Shown here: piece after piece, positions 33,699 to 42,479 of the stretch
How the letters are laid out: the number at the start of each line of letters is the position of its first letter
How positions within the stretch are numbered: position 1 is the first letter of the stretch
Position numbers and translations under genes: made by a program
From: Ferdinandcohnia salidurans
GTDB lineage: Bacteria > Bacillota > Bacilli > Bacillales > Bacillaceae_L
Length of the DNA: 64,000 nucleotides
Direction of reading: 5' to 3'
Assembly (NCBI RefSeq): GCF_042680725.1
Contig: NZ_JBHUEK010000025.1
Coordinates: 558,001 to 622,000 of the forward strand
Notes under the pieces: model-generated
The model's database searches: none
What the model was told of the DNA's origin: nothing
What the model saw: the letters and a program-made list of their open reading frames with translations, nothing else

Positions 33699-35009
33699 TT
33701 ATTTTCTTGTGTCTTCCCAAGCCTTTTGAGATTCCTTCACAAGATCTTCCCAGCTCATTTCATCGCTGATGTATTTTTGAATATTAACACCAAGCTGTTG
33801 CTCGCCCCAACCAGTTGGGTAGCCCATGAATACCCAAGGAATTGTTTTACCTTCTGTTGCGTACTCATACACTGATTTCCCTAGTGGATCAGAAACTTTT
33901 GAAGCGTCAAATCCTTCATATGCAGGGATAAATTTAAAGTCTTCTAACACAGCTGTTTTTCCTTCTTCAGAAGTATATAACCAGTCTAAGAAGTCTTTTG
34001 CAGCTTTTACTTCTGCATCATCTTTATTGCTATTAACTGCCCAGTACATTGGAATTCCAACTGGAATTGAATCTTCTTTATAGCCCTCAACAGGAATTGG
34101 TAGAATGCTTACTCCATTGTTTGCAAGCTCTTCATCGATACCTGCGATTGAACCATATACCCAGTTACCTTGTTGAATTATTGCCACTCGGCCAGTAGAG
34201 AATAACTCTTCTACTTGCATTGCATAGTCTAAACTTACTGTTGGTTGAACAGAATACTCATTTTGTAAATCTAGAACTTTCTTAAATGCATCACCATATT
34301 TAAAATCTACTGTTGCAGAATCGAATGTCCCTAATACATTCCCTTCAAATTCAGGGGATAGGAAAGCATTTGATAAGTGTAAGCCCGTTACCCATTTTTC
34401 TTTACCTGGTAGAGCGAACACAGCATCTAAACCTAATTCATCTTTCTTGCTGTCTAATGTTTTTACCGCTTCTTCTAAAGCAGCGAAAGTTGTAATTTCA
34501 TCTGGATTGATTCCAGCTTTTTCAAATACTGCTGTATTGTAAATTAAGCCATATCCTTCTTGGTTAAAAGGTAGTCCTAACACTTTGTCATCTTGTGTAA
34601 CGCCTTCAAGAGTTCCTTCTAATGCAACTCCAGCTGCTGCTGTATCAGAAAGGTCTGCTAAGCTATCTACCCAGTCTGCAACATCTTGAGGTCCACCAAT
34701 GTTATAAATTGTTGGCTCTTCACCTGAAGCAAATTTTGAACGAAGTGCTGCACCGTAATCTTCTCCACCACCAACAGTTGTGATGTTGATTTTAACACCA
34801 TCGTGTGACTCTTCATATTGCTTTGCAACAGCTTCAAATTGATCTTTAAATTCCACTTTGAATTGGAAGATATCTACTGTTGTTGTTTTTGAATCGCCTT
34901 TAGTTCCACTTGAGCTTTCTCCATCATCCGAAGAAGAACATCCTACAAGAGCCACACTTAATAAGAATAAGAGTGCCATTACTGCAGGAAAAAGTTTCTT
35001 TGCTTTCAT
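33699..35009 (-). CDS. CUT1 sugar-binding lipoprotein
   Basis: 436 residues. Signal peptide with lipobox LVGC (Cys near 24), a serine/glycine linker, then an SBP family 1 fold: VDIFQFKVEFKDQFEAVAKQYEESH (key FKDQFEAVAKQYEE) and NIGGPQDVADWVDSLADL. It captures an oligosaccharide outside the membrane. Linked to two alpha-glucosidases, so isomalto- or malto-oligosaccharides are the likely ligands (inference). First gene of a six-gene operon. Confidence 0.9.
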   Translation of the reverse strand: MKAKKLFPAVMALLFLLSVALVGCSSSDDGESSSGTKGDSKTTTVDIFQFKVEFKDQFEAVAKQYEESHDGVKINITTVGGGEDYGAALRSKFASGEEPTIYNIGGPQDVADWVDSLADLSDTAAAGVALEGTLEGVTQDDKVLGLPFNQEGYGLIYNTAVFEKAGINPDEITTFAALEEAVKTLDSKKDELGLDAVFALPGKEKWVTGLHLSNAFLSPEFEGNVLGTFDSATVDFKYGDAFKKVLDLQNEYSVQPTVSLDYAMQVEELFSTGRVAIIQQGNWVYGSIAGIDEELANNGVSILPIPVEGYKEDSIPVGIPMYWAVNSNKDDAEVKAAKDFLDWLYTSEEGKTAVLEDFKFIPAYEGFDASKVSDPLGKSVYEYATEGKTIPWVFMGYPTGWGEQQLGVNIQKYISDEMSWEDLVKESQKAWEDTRK

Positions 35010-35044
35010 GATAAAACCCCCAGTTTACATTTTTGAAAGGAAGG

Positions 35045-35076
35045 AACCGTTGCACAGGTTTAGGAAACCGATTGCA
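35045..35076. promoter_or_regulatory. Two LacI-type half-palindromes upstream of the sugar operon
   Basis: AACCGTTGCA (35045-35054) and AAACCGATTGCA (35065-35076) resemble the right half of the stronger site at 35210-35221. Candidate auxiliary repressor sites between promoter and start codon. Confidence 0.45.
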
Positions 35077-35126
35077 TAAATTTGGACTTTTTTGTAGAAA
35101 TTAGTCATTTTTCCATTCTGTTAATT

Positions 35127-35145
35127 AAACGCTTTCATTGCGTTT
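35127..35145 (-). promoter_or_regulatory. Candidate cre (CcpA) site
   Basis: AAACGC-N7-GCGTTT perfect arms; on the minus strand TGAAAGCGTTTAA agrees with the cre consensus except at its last bases. Catabolite repression of a sugar operon fits. Confidence 0.6.
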
Positions 35146-35194
35146 AAAAAATATATACCATTGATATTACTGTGTTCTATTGATTTCTCTGCTA

Positions 35195-35221
35195 TGCGCA
35201 ATTTGTTGCGCAAACGGTTGC
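35195..35221. promoter_or_regulatory. Overlapping LacI-type palindromes
   Basis: TGCGCAA-TTTG-TTGCGCA (35195-35212) is a perfect dyad, overlapping GCAAACGGTTGC (35210-35221). Likely operator for the LacI protein encoded in the operon. The stretch 35222-35389 shows nothing further. Confidence 0.6.
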
Positions 35222-35389
35222 ATTCCTTTTACAAGATTTATATTAGCACGGGCAAAAAATAATTACAACAAAAAAGTTTACGTTTTCATGAAATCGTTAA
35301 AACTCACTATTAAGTACGCCATTACAGCAAAAACGAACGGGACTTGCAATGTAGCGTTTGGTGTGATATATTTCTCACTGTGAATTAAA

Positions 35390-35412
35390 TGACCATATTT
35401 CTCATTTGGTCA
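35390..35412. promoter_or_regulatory. TetR operator 1
   Basis: TGACCA-N11-TGGTCA, 27 bp before the GTG start of the TetR gene. The same spacing recurs at 36060, indicating autoregulation. Confidence 0.75.
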
Positions 35413-35438
35413 ATCCACCTAAAGTGAGGTGATCAAAG

Positions 35439-36011
35439 GTGGCGATTGATAGAAAACAGTTAATTATTGAAGCTGCGACTAAATCGTTCTCTATATTTGG
35501 GTACAAGGCCACAACAATGGACCAGGTTGCGAAGCTCGCGAGCGTTGGTAAAGGTACAATTTATACCTTTTTCAAAAACAAAGAGGAGTTATTCGATGAG
35601 ATCATCAGTACTCTCATTCGGGACATGAAAGTGGTAGCCGAAGAAGCAATGGATGAAAACAGCACTTTTTATGAAAATGCACACCTGATCCTTTTTCGAT
35701 TACTAGAATTCCGTAAGTCCCACCAGCTAACGATTAAGCTTTTTCAAGAAGAAAGAGATATCGGAACACAGGCAGTTGTTGAGGTTGTACAGCGTGTTGA
35801 ACAGGCAATTATCAACTATATGAAAGACATGATTCAAGAAGCAATCGACCGCGATGAAATTAAGCCCTGTAACCCAGAGATCACAGCTTTTGTCATGTTA
35901 AAGCTTTATGTTTCCTTAATCTTTGATTGGGAACGAAACCACGAGCCACTTGAAAAAGAAGAAATCTCAAATTTATTTCAGCTGTATTTCTTTAAAGGGT
36001 TAGAGAAATAG
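35439..36011 (+). CDS. yhgD: TetR-family regulator (YhgD type)
   Basis: 190 residues. The N-terminal helix-turn-helix is AIDRKQLIIEAATKSFSIFGYKATTMDQVAKLASVGKGTIYTFFKNKEELF (key YKATTMDQVAKLASVGKGTIYTFF region, residues 20-45); the rest is the ligand domain. GTG start with AGGTGAT upstream. The adjacent yhgE homologue and the two matching operators support a YhgD-like repressor of that gene. The symbol is by synteny and type. Confidence 0.83.
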   Translation: MAIDRKQLIIEAATKSFSIFGYKATTMDQVAKLASVGKGTIYTFFKNKEELFDEIISTLIRDMKVVAEEAMDENSTFYENAHLILFRLLEFRKSHQLTIKLFQEERDIGTQAVVEVVQRVEQAIINYMKDMIQEAIDRDEIKPCNPEITAFVMLKLYVSLIFDWERNHEPLEKEEISNLFQLYFFKGLEK

Positions 36012-36059
36012 TCATGCCATGGGTCCTCAAGTTGAGTACCCATCATATTTGGCAAAAAA

Positions 36060-36082
36060 TGACCATTTGAATAAAACAGTCA
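36060..36082. promoter_or_regulatory. TetR operator 2
   Basis: TGACCA-N11-CAGTCA, 24 bp before the ATG of the YhgE-like gene, with the same spacing as operator 1. Confidence 0.65.
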
Positions 36083-36105
36083 CATTTTTATTAGGAGGTA
36101 TTTAT

Positions 36106-38334
36106 ATGAAGGGATCATCCTTTATTGCTGAATTTAAACATATCCTTTCAAATCGAAAGGTCCTCATTCCAATTTTAGCGGTAGCTTTTGTTCCTGTTCT
36201 TTATGCAGGCATGTTTCTCTGGGCATTTTGGGATCCATACGACCAAATGGAAAATTTACCAGTCGCTATTGTAAATGAGGATACTGGAGCCCAATTTGAA
36301 GGCGACCAGTTACAGCTAGGAAATGAGTTAACGGACAAGCTTTCCAAAAACGACACTTTCGATTTTCACATTGTCTCAATGGAAGAAGGTTACAAAGGGC
36401 TTGAAAACAGGGATTATTATATAGTAGTTGAAATTCCTGAAGATTTTTCAAAAAACGCTACTTCTTTATTAGATCGTCAACCACAAAAATTGGAACTTAA
36501 ATATGTGCCAAATGAAAGCACAAACTTTCTGTCTTCTCAAATTGGGGAAACCGCACTTGAAAAAATAAAGGCAGAAGTATCAAAGAATGTTACAGCCACC
36601 TACGCTGAAACCATGTTTGGCAAGGTTCAAACCCTAGCAGACGGTTTAACCCAAGCAAGTGAAGGTTCTGAACAACTTGCGGAAGGTGTAGCAAAAGTAA
36701 ATGACGGATCAAAAACACTAGAAGAAAACCTAGCTACTCTAGCCTCAAAATCAATTGAATTTACAAATGGAGTTAAAAAAGCAGAATCCGGAGCAACTGT
36801 TCTTGCTTCTGGAACAAACCAAGTAAAAGCAGGTCTTAACGAAGTGAATGAAAAAATTCCTTCTTTAGTGGATGGGACAAATCAAATCCAAGATGGGGTT
36901 GCCCTCATGAAGGAAGAACTACCAAAGCAAATTTCTAAGGAAGTAACGACTCAACTTAACAGTAATGTTAGCAAAGTTGATGAAGGTATTGATGAGCTTA
37001 AGATGAAACTTAGCACTGGACTATCAACTCAACTAACAAATGGGATTTCAGCCAGTCTTTCTGAGCAACTAGCAGACCAAATGCTCGCTTCACAAACACA
37101 ACAAATGGAGCAACTTAAAACGACCTTAATTGAAAATCAAATTATGGACGAAACGCAGGCTTCCGCTTTTATTGCGCAAATGGCTCAAAAACAGCCAACA
37201 AAAGAACAGTTACAACAACAATTAGAACAGCAATTGAAGCAAAGGCTCGAACCAGGAATATCAGCAGGCGTTGAAAATGGACTTAACCAAGGTTTCACCC
37301 AATTTAAAACGGGTCTACATCAACAGTTTGGTTCCGCAACAACGGGTTTAGAGGAACAACTAATTGCTCAAACGAGCCCTACCTTTAACCAATTGTTAAC
37401 TGGGCTTCAACAGATTAATGAAGGTCAGAAAAGTCTCCAACAAGGAATTAGCCAATTATACAACGGTTCTGTAGAACTTAATAACGGCGCTCACGATTTA
37501 ACTAATGGTATGAACCAATTAACAGATGGTGCGGGTCAAATACAACATGGTGCAGGACAACTTGCGGATGGGTCAAAAGAGTTAGAAGAAGGTACTGTTC
37601 AACTTGCTGACGGTTCGAATGAACTTGCTGAGAAGCTTGCGGAAGGTGCCGAACAAGCAAATTCTGTGGAAGCATCAAACGAGACCTACGACATGATGGG
37701 CGAACCTGTCACCGTTAAAAAGCAAGAATTGAACACCGTTCCTAACTATGGAACAGGATTTGCACCCTATTTTATCTCGCTTGGTCTATTTGTTGGTGCA
37801 TTACTAATGTCAATTGTATTTAAACTTAAAGAACCTGTAGTACAACCAACTAATGCATTCCGCTGGTTCTTTAGCAAATTTGGTGTATTAGCCATCGTCG
37901 GTGTGTTCCAGGCAGCTCTTGTCGACATCATCCTATTAGAAGGTTTAAAAATTGAAGTCGCAAGTATTCCATTATTCTTTGTCACATCTTTAATCACAAG
38001 CTTTACTTTCTTAACGTTAATCCAAATGCTTGTGACTATGATGGGGGACCCTGGTCGTTTCATTGCGATCATCGTCTTAATTTTACAATTAACAACGAGT
38101 GCTGGAACGTTCCCACTTGAACTGATTCCAAATGCCTTACAGCCAATTAACGCACTTTTACCGATGACATATTCCGTACAGTCATTTAAAGCTGTCATTT
38201 CAAGCGGTGACTTCAGTTATATGTGGCATAACAACTTCATTCTTTTAACCTATATGGTGGCCTTCATAGCGATTACGATCGGGTATTTTGCAGTGAAATT
38301 GAAAAAGCAAAATGTACAGGTTGAAATGAATTAA
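36106..38334 (+). CDS. yhgE: YhgE/Pip domain membrane protein
   Basis: 742 residues. One N-terminal transmembrane helix (ILAVAFVPVLYAGMFLWAFWDP near 20-40), a long extracellular region of about 500 residues, then five helices. The extracellular part begins with the conserved LPVAIVNEDTGA and carries a glutamine-rich segment and many G-x6-G repeats such as NGAHDLTNGMNQLTDGAGQI, predicted to form an extended coiled rod. YhgE/Pip proteins relate to phage-infection protein and to EsaA-like secretion components. Export or envelope role inferred. Start 36106 has AGGAGG. Confidence 0.9.
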   Translation: MKGSSFIAEFKHILSNRKVLIPILAVAFVPVLYAGMFLWAFWDPYDQMENLPVAIVNEDTGAQFEGDQLQLGNELTDKLSKNDTFDFHIVSMEEGYKGLENRDYYIVVEIPEDFSKNATSLLDRQPQKLELKYVPNESTNFLSSQIGETALEKIKAEVSKNVTATYAETMFGKVQTLADGLTQASEGSEQLAEGVAKVNDGSKTLEENLATLASKSIEFTNGVKKAESGATVLASGTNQVKAGLNEVNEKIPSLVDGTNQIQDGVALMKEELPKQISKEVTTQLNSNVSKVDEGIDELKMKLSTGLSTQLTNGISASLSEQLADQMLASQTQQMEQLKTTLIENQIMDETQASAFIAQMAQKQPTKEQLQQQLEQQLKQRLEPGISAGVENGLNQGFTQFKTGLHQQFGSATTGLEEQLIAQTSPTFNQLLTGLQQINEGQKSLQQGISQLYNGSVELNNGAHDLTNGMNQLTDGAGQIQHGAGQLADGSKELEEGTVQLADGSNELAEKLAEGAEQANSVEASNETYDMMGEPVTVKKQELNTVPNYGTGFAPYFISLGLFVGALLMSIVFKLKEPVVQPTNAFRWFFSKFGVLAIVGVFQAALVDIILLEGLKIEVASIPLFFVTSLITSFTFLTLIQMLVTMMGDPGRFIAIIVLILQLTTSAGTFPLELIPNALQPINALLPMTYSVQSFKAVISSGDFSYMWHNNFILLTYMVAFIAITIGYFAVKLKKQNVQVEMN

Positions 38335-38345
38335 GATATTTGAGA

Positions 38346-38374
38346 AAAGCTAGGGATTTTTTTCCCTAGCTTTT
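38346..38374 (+). terminator. Terminator after yhgE
   Basis: AAAGCTAGGGA and TCCCTAGCTTT stem, then seven T. Confidence 0.9.
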
Positions 38375-38447
38375 TTTATAGTTTTAAAACATAATAGGAA
38401 AATAATATTTTATCCAAATAAACTAAAAATAAAGGGGAGTATTTCAA

Positions 38448-39083
38448 ATGCTTGGGGTTGTTCACTTCGAGGTCTTTTTAGTTTCAGCAATATTGCTTAA
38501 TTTAACTCCAGGTACAGATACAATGTATATTGTGAGCAGAAGTATATCTCAGGGGCGAATGGCAGGAATATATTCAGCTCTCGGTATCTCAGCAGGAATT
38601 GTTGTTCATACTTTACTAGCTGCTTTTGGACTGTCTGTTATTTTAACGCAATCTGCATTTTTATTTAGTTTAATCAAAGTCGTAGGTGCAATTTATTTAG
38701 CATATTTAGGTATTAAAATGTTAATTGCTAAAAACACAATAAAAGAACAACAATCTTTAAAAAAGCAAAGCAATAAAAAGATTTTCTTACAAGGACTAGT
38801 AACTAACGTCACTAACCCAAAGGTTGCATTGTTTTTCCTAGCTTTTCTTCCGCAATTCATTCAAACCAATAGCGGCGTTTCAACCCCAATACCGTTTATC
38901 CTATTAGGGCTTACCTTTACTTTGACAGGTGGAATTTGGTGTTTAATCACTGCTTATTTTTCCTCAATGGCAACTACTAAGCTAAGAAACAATTCCAAGG
39001 CTTCAGTTGTTCTAAATCGATTGACAGGAATCGTCTTTATTGCGATGGGGATCAAATTATTACAAACAAAAGCAGTCAATTAG
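38448..39083 (+). CDS. LysE/RhtB-family amino acid exporter
   Basis: 211 residues, six hydrophobic segments. LNLTPGTDTMYIVSRSISQGRMAGIYSALGI near 20 contains the hallmark PGPD-like motif (here PGTD) and VTNVTNPKVALFFLAFLPQFI near 115 the NPK motif. These proteins export amino acids or analogues. AAAGGGGAG precedes ATG; monocistronic with a terminator. Confidence 0.88.
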   Translation: MLGVVHFEVFLVSAILLNLTPGTDTMYIVSRSISQGRMAGIYSALGISAGIVVHTLLAAFGLSVILTQSAFLFSLIKVVGAIYLAYLGIKMLIAKNTIKEQQSLKKQSNKKIFLQGLVTNVTNPKVALFFLAFLPQFIQTNSGVSTPIPFILLGLTFTLTGGIWCLITAYFSSMATTKLRNNSKASVVLNRLTGIVFIAMGIKLLQTKAVN

Positions 39084-39093
39084 GGGTGCAGGG

Positions 39094-39119
39094 GCATTGA
39101 TTTCAATGCTTCTTTTTTA
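39094..39119 (+). terminator. Terminator after the LysE gene
   Basis: GCATTG-ATTT-CAATGC followed by CTTCTTTTTTAT. Confidence 0.8.
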
Positions 39120-39201
39120 TGTCTTAATAATGAAAGTCCGGATGTAACGAGACGTATTGCTAATACTATGGTTGTAGAATAAAAACGCAGGAGGAATCAC
39201 T

Positions 39202-39348
39202 ATGCCACAAAAACAACCTAAACAGAATACGATGCAAACAGATGTCGCAGGAACAGATCCACAAAAAGTAAAACAAGAAATTGCAAAGGATGTAAGCCAA
39301 GGCCAGGGTGCCATGACCTCAAGAGAAGCAGGAGCAATGCGGGACTAA
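39202..39348 (+). CDS. 48-residue hypothetical protein, possibly spore-associated
   Basis: MPQKQPKQNTMQTDVAGTD begins the protein, followed by PQKVKQEIAKDVSQGQGAMT and a tail SREAGAMRD. It is polar, without Cys or Trp, rich in Gln and Lys, and lacks membrane segments. A strong GCAGGAGGAA site stands seven bases upstream and a terminator follows, so it is very probably real. The composition recalls small acid-soluble spore proteins; assignment to a family is not possible by reading. Confidence 0.68.
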   Translation: MPQKQPKQNTMQTDVAGTDPQKVKQEIAKDVSQGQGAMTSREAGAMRD

Positions 39349-39370
39349 AAAACCACTGATAAGTGGTTTT
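39349..39370 (+). terminator. Terminator after the 48-residue gene
   Basis: AAAACCACT and AAGTGGTTTT stem with T run, starting at the stop codon. Confidence 0.82.
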
Positions 39371-39480
39371 TCTTCTTTTCAGCTACCCTTTTATCGTTTT
39401 CGCTATCATGGGCCTTTCCCATTTGAATCAAAATAGATTATACTAGACTGACTATCGTATCCATTAAGGAGGAATTTTCT

Positions 39481-39675
39481 ATGACCGAGAACCATCAACC
39501 CGAAGCACCAAAAAAGAAGATTAGCCTGCAAGAGGCTATGAAGCAGCAGCTTGAAAACAAAAAGGCTCAGTCTTCCAATAGTAAAGGTAAAATGAATGCC
39601 GATCTTTCATCAAAAAAAATGAAAAGCCAGCAAACAAAAAAACCTAGTAATACTCGCAGAAAAATGGGCGTCTAA
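39481..39675 (+). CDS. 64-residue basic hypothetical protein
   Basis: Lysine- and glutamine-rich, no hydrophobic segment: MTENHQPEAPKKKISLQEA, a QQLENKKAQSSNSKGK middle and KPSNTRRKMGV end. AGGAGG upstream and a terminator after it support expression. Function unknown; such short basic, disordered proteins are common in spores, but that is conjecture. Confidence 0.65.
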   Translation: MTENHQPEAPKKKISLQEAMKQQLENKKAQSSNSKGKMNADLSSKKMKSQQTKKPSNTRRKMGV

Positions 39676-39686
39676 GATGAATAAAA

Positions 39687-39716
39687 AGGAGTATGAATCC
39701 CGTAAGATTCATACTC
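39687..39716. terminator. Bidirectional terminator before tdh
   Basis: GGAGTATGAATC and GATTCATACTCC form a perfect 12-bp stem between convergent genes. Confidence 0.92.
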
Positions 39717-39726
39717 CTCATTTTAT

Positions 39727-40686
39727 TTATCCAGCATTTTTCACTAGCTTGACACTCAATTTTTCTAGCATATCTTTCGTCATTGATTCGAGATCATATT
39801 GTGCTTTAAAGCCCCACTCTTCAATTGCTGCAGTTGCATCAATTGAATTTGGCCAGCTTTCAGCGATCGCTTGGCGGACTGGGTCAACATCATAATTCAT
39901 CGCAAACTCTGGAATATACTTTTTGATAACTGCTGCAATTTCTTCAGGCGCAAAGCTCATCGCCGTAACATTGAAAGCATTTCGGTGTTTTAACTTGCAC
40001 TCCTCTGCCTCCATTAAGTCTACAATGGCTTGAAGCGCATCTGGCATATACATCATATCCATATACGTACCTTTATCAATATACGATGTATAGCTTTTAT
40101 TTTTAAGAGCTTCATAATAAATTTCAACAGCATAATCTGTTGTTCCACCACCAGGTGGTGTCACGTACGAAATAAGCCCTGGGAAACGTAGTCCTCTTGT
40201 ATCAACACCAAATTTATGATTGTAATAATCACAAAGTAATTCGCCAGAAACCTTGTTCACACCATACATGGTCGTAGGGCGCTGAATGGTGTCCTGTGGG
40301 GTTCCATCCTTTGGTGTGGACGGACCAAATGCCCCAATTGAGCTCGGTGTGAAAAACTGACAACGCAATTCACGAGCAACCTCTAATGCATTGACAAGCC
40401 CACCCATATTTAAGTTCCAAGCTAAAAGTGGCTTTGCTTCTGCAGTTGCAGATAGCAATGCTGCCAAATGAATCAATGTGTCTGCATCGTATTTTTTCGT
40501 AATATCGTACATTGCTTTTCCGTCTGTTACATCTAAAATCTCAAACGGACCTGAGTGAGCAACTTCGCAATCCGTTTTTCGAATATCTGTCGCAACAACA
40601 TTTTGAGCACCATAAACCTTACGCAGTTTGGTAACAAGCTCTGAACCGATTTGGCCCAATGCTCCGGTAATTATAATTTTCTCCAT
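39727..40686 (-). CDS. NAD-dependent L-threonine 3-dehydrogenase, SDR type
   Basis: 319 residues of the extended short-chain dehydrogenase family. IIITGALGQIGSELV (GxxGxxG cofactor motif), Asp near 36 for NAD, SSIGAFGPSTPKDGTPQ near 117 and catalytic YGVNK near 145. SYIDKGTYMDMMYMPDAL and the TPPGGGTTDYAVEIYY segment are those of SDR-type threonine dehydrogenase, not the zinc alcohol-dehydrogenase type. It oxidises threonine to 2-amino-3-ketobutyrate, which the next gene product (Kbl) cleaves. 35 bp downstream of kbl. Confidence 0.9.
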   Translation of the reverse strand: MEKIIITGALGQIGSELVTKLRKVYGAQNVVATDIRKTDCEVAHSGPFEILDVTDGKAMYDITKKYDADTLIHLAALLSATAEAKPLLAWNLNMGGLVNALEVARELRCQFFTPSSIGAFGPSTPKDGTPQDTIQRPTTMYGVNKVSGELLCDYYNHKFGVDTRGLRFPGLISYVTPPGGGTTDYAVEIYYEALKNKSYTSYIDKGTYMDMMYMPDALQAIVDLMEAEECKLKHRNAFNVTAMSFAPEEIAAVIKKYIPEFAMNYDVDPVRQAIAESWPNSIDATAAIEEWGFKAQYDLESMTKDMLEKLSVKLVKNAG

Positions 40687-40721
40687 TATTCATTCCCCCA
40701 AGATGATCGTCTGATCAGCTT

Positions 40722-41909
40722 TTAGATAATGTTCATTTCCTTGCCTACTTTTTCATAAATCGCAACTGCTTCGTCTAGCATTTCCTTTGTATGTGCGGCT
40801 GTTGGCATATTGCGGACCCTTCCTGTTCCTTTTGGTACAGTTGGGAATACGATGGATTTTGCATAGACGCCTTCTTCAATTAATCTCTTACTGAACTCTT
40901 GTGTTTTTACTTCTTCCCCAACAATCACGGGTGTTATTGGAGTTTCACTGTGTCCAATATCAAAGCCACGCTCTTTTAACTGTTGCTTGAAGTAGTTGGC
41001 ATTATCCCATAGCTTGTCGTGGAGTTCTGTGCTGCTCATTAGAATTTCGATTGCTTTTGTAGCAGCAGTAACATCAGCTGGCGTAACAGCAGTTGAAAAT
41101 AGGAATGGTCTGCTTCGAACTTTTAGCCAGTCAATTAACGCCTTCTTACCCGCTACATAACCACCGACAACACCAATCGCTTTTGAAAGAGTTCCAATTT
41201 GGAAATCTACCTTATCAGAAAGACCAAAGTGCTTTACCGTACCAGCACCTTTTCCTAAAACACCTGAACCGTGTGCATCATCTACATATGTAATGAGATC
41301 AAATTCCTCTGCAATTTGTACGATTTCAGGTAGTTTCGCAATGTCACCATCCATAGAGAAAACTCCGTCTGTTATGACCATGACTTTGTTATATAAACCA
41401 GATTCAGTTGCTTCTTTTGCCTTTTTTCGTAAATCATCCATGTCAGAGTGGTTAACACGAATAATTTTCGCTTTTGAAAGACGGCATCCATCAATAATGG
41501 AAGCATGATTTAGCTCATCGGATAGAATCGCATCGTTTTTATCCATAACAGCTGAAATGGCTGCCATATTACAGTTAAAGCCAGATTGATAAGAAATCGC
41601 TGCTTCTGTATGTTTAAATTCAGCAAGCTTTTCTTCTAGTTTTATATGGAGATCAAGTGTCCCGTTGATGGTACGAACCGCACCTGCCCCAACTCCGTAC
41701 GTATCAATTGCTTCCTTGGCCACCTCTTTTAGACGCTCATCAGTCGCTAATCCTAAGTAGTTGTTAGAAGAAAGGTTAATAAGCTCTTTTCCATTGATTT
41801 TAATAATAGGTCCGTTTGCACCTTGTAGAGGGTCAATTACATTGTAAAGACCTTTCGTCTTTAAATCCTCCAGATTTTCATGCAAAAATGAGTCCAACAC
41901 CTTCGACAT
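40722..41909 (-). CDS. kbl: Glycine C-acetyltransferase (2-amino-3-ketobutyrate CoA ligase)
   Basis: 395 residues, PLP-dependent alpha-oxoamine synthase. NLSSNNYLGLATDERL near 48, VYVDDAHGSGVLGKGAG near 210 and TLSKAIGVVGGYVAG near 240, with the PLP lysine in TLSKA. It cleaves 2-amino-3-ketobutyrate with CoA to glycine and acetyl-CoA, completing threonine breakdown with the adjacent dehydrogenase. Start 41909 with AGGAGG is preferred to 41942. A near-perfect palindrome lies 32 bp upstream. Confidence 0.93.
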   Translation of the reverse strand: MSKVLDSFLHENLEDLKTKGLYNVIDPLQGANGPIIKINGKELINLSSNNYLGLATDERLKEVAKEAIDTYGVGAGAVRTINGTLDLHIKLEEKLAEFKHTEAAISYQSGFNCNMAAISAVMDKNDAILSDELNHASIIDGCRLSKAKIIRVNHSDMDDLRKKAKEATESGLYNKVMVITDGVFSMDGDIAKLPEIVQIAEEFDLITYVDDAHGSGVLGKGAGTVKHFGLSDKVDFQIGTLSKAIGVVGGYVAGKKALIDWLKVRSRPFLFSTAVTPADVTAATKAIEILMSSTELHDKLWDNANYFKQQLKERGFDIGHSETPITPVIVGEEVKTQEFSKRLIEEGVYAKSIVFPTVPKGTGRVRNMPTAAHTKEMLDEAVAIYEKVGKEMNII

Positions 41910-41940
41910 TAGAATCCTCCTTTGTATGTTTACAAAACAC

Positions 41941-41965
41941 AAGTGTATTTATAGGTAATACACTT
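41941..41965. promoter_or_regulatory. Palindrome upstream of kbl-tdh
   Basis: AAGTGTATT-N7-AATACACTT, perfect nine-base arms. Another dyad, TTTGTA...TACAAA, lies at 41920-41936. Candidate operator for the threonine-degradation operon; no matching regulator is adjacent. Confidence 0.6.
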
Positions 41966-42162
41966 TAATTTTTATAAACCCTTTTATATCAACATTTATA
42001 CTTCCTACTTTACCACATTATTCATCAAATGTTTATACCCAGTGGACACTTTTTCTTATTATTATTATATTATTTGTTAGTTTTGGATTTGTGATACAAA
42101 GAGTGAGATTTTATCGGTATGGTTTTGAGTTTTGGAGGACCGAGGTTTGGTTTAAGGGAAAT

Positions 42163-42420
42163 TTTGGGTAATTATGGTAAAACCCATAGTATAAACAAAG
42201 GATACGACTGGACCTTTGGGGAATTCCGGTAAAACCTAGATCATAAACGAGGGATATGAGTTGAATTTTGGATATATTTAGGAGAAATATATGTTAAAAA
42301 AGAAGGATATGAAGGGACCTTTGGGTAATTCAGGAAAAAGCCATAGCATAAAAGCCTTATAAGTTAGGACTTTGGGAAATTATTTCAAATGCCATTAGCT
42401 TAAGCGCAAGTTATGGCATA
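42163..42420. repeat. Degenerate tandem array, period about 52 bp, five units
   Basis: TTTGGG-like motifs start at 42163, 42215, 42267, 42320 and 42371 (steps 52, 52, 53, 51). Each is followed by a degenerate GGTAAAACCCATAGTATAAA segment and a GGATAYGA-type element. Its sequence is unlike the following array. The gap 41966-42976 contains only this array, the next one and a hairpin. Confidence 0.75.
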
Positions 42421-42479
42421 CCTTTTGTATAAAAAAGAAAAACAGATAGAAAAAACTTTTAGAATGTAACCATTTGGCT

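Noticed and set aside
37767..38198. 143-codon minus-strand frame in the 3' part of yhgE
   Set aside because: Antisense to the conserved membrane domain, no ribosome binding site.
41910..41966. T-box or amino-acid riboswitch before kbl
   Set aside because: No T-box sequence (AGGGTGG-type) or specifier stem; only simple palindromes are seen.
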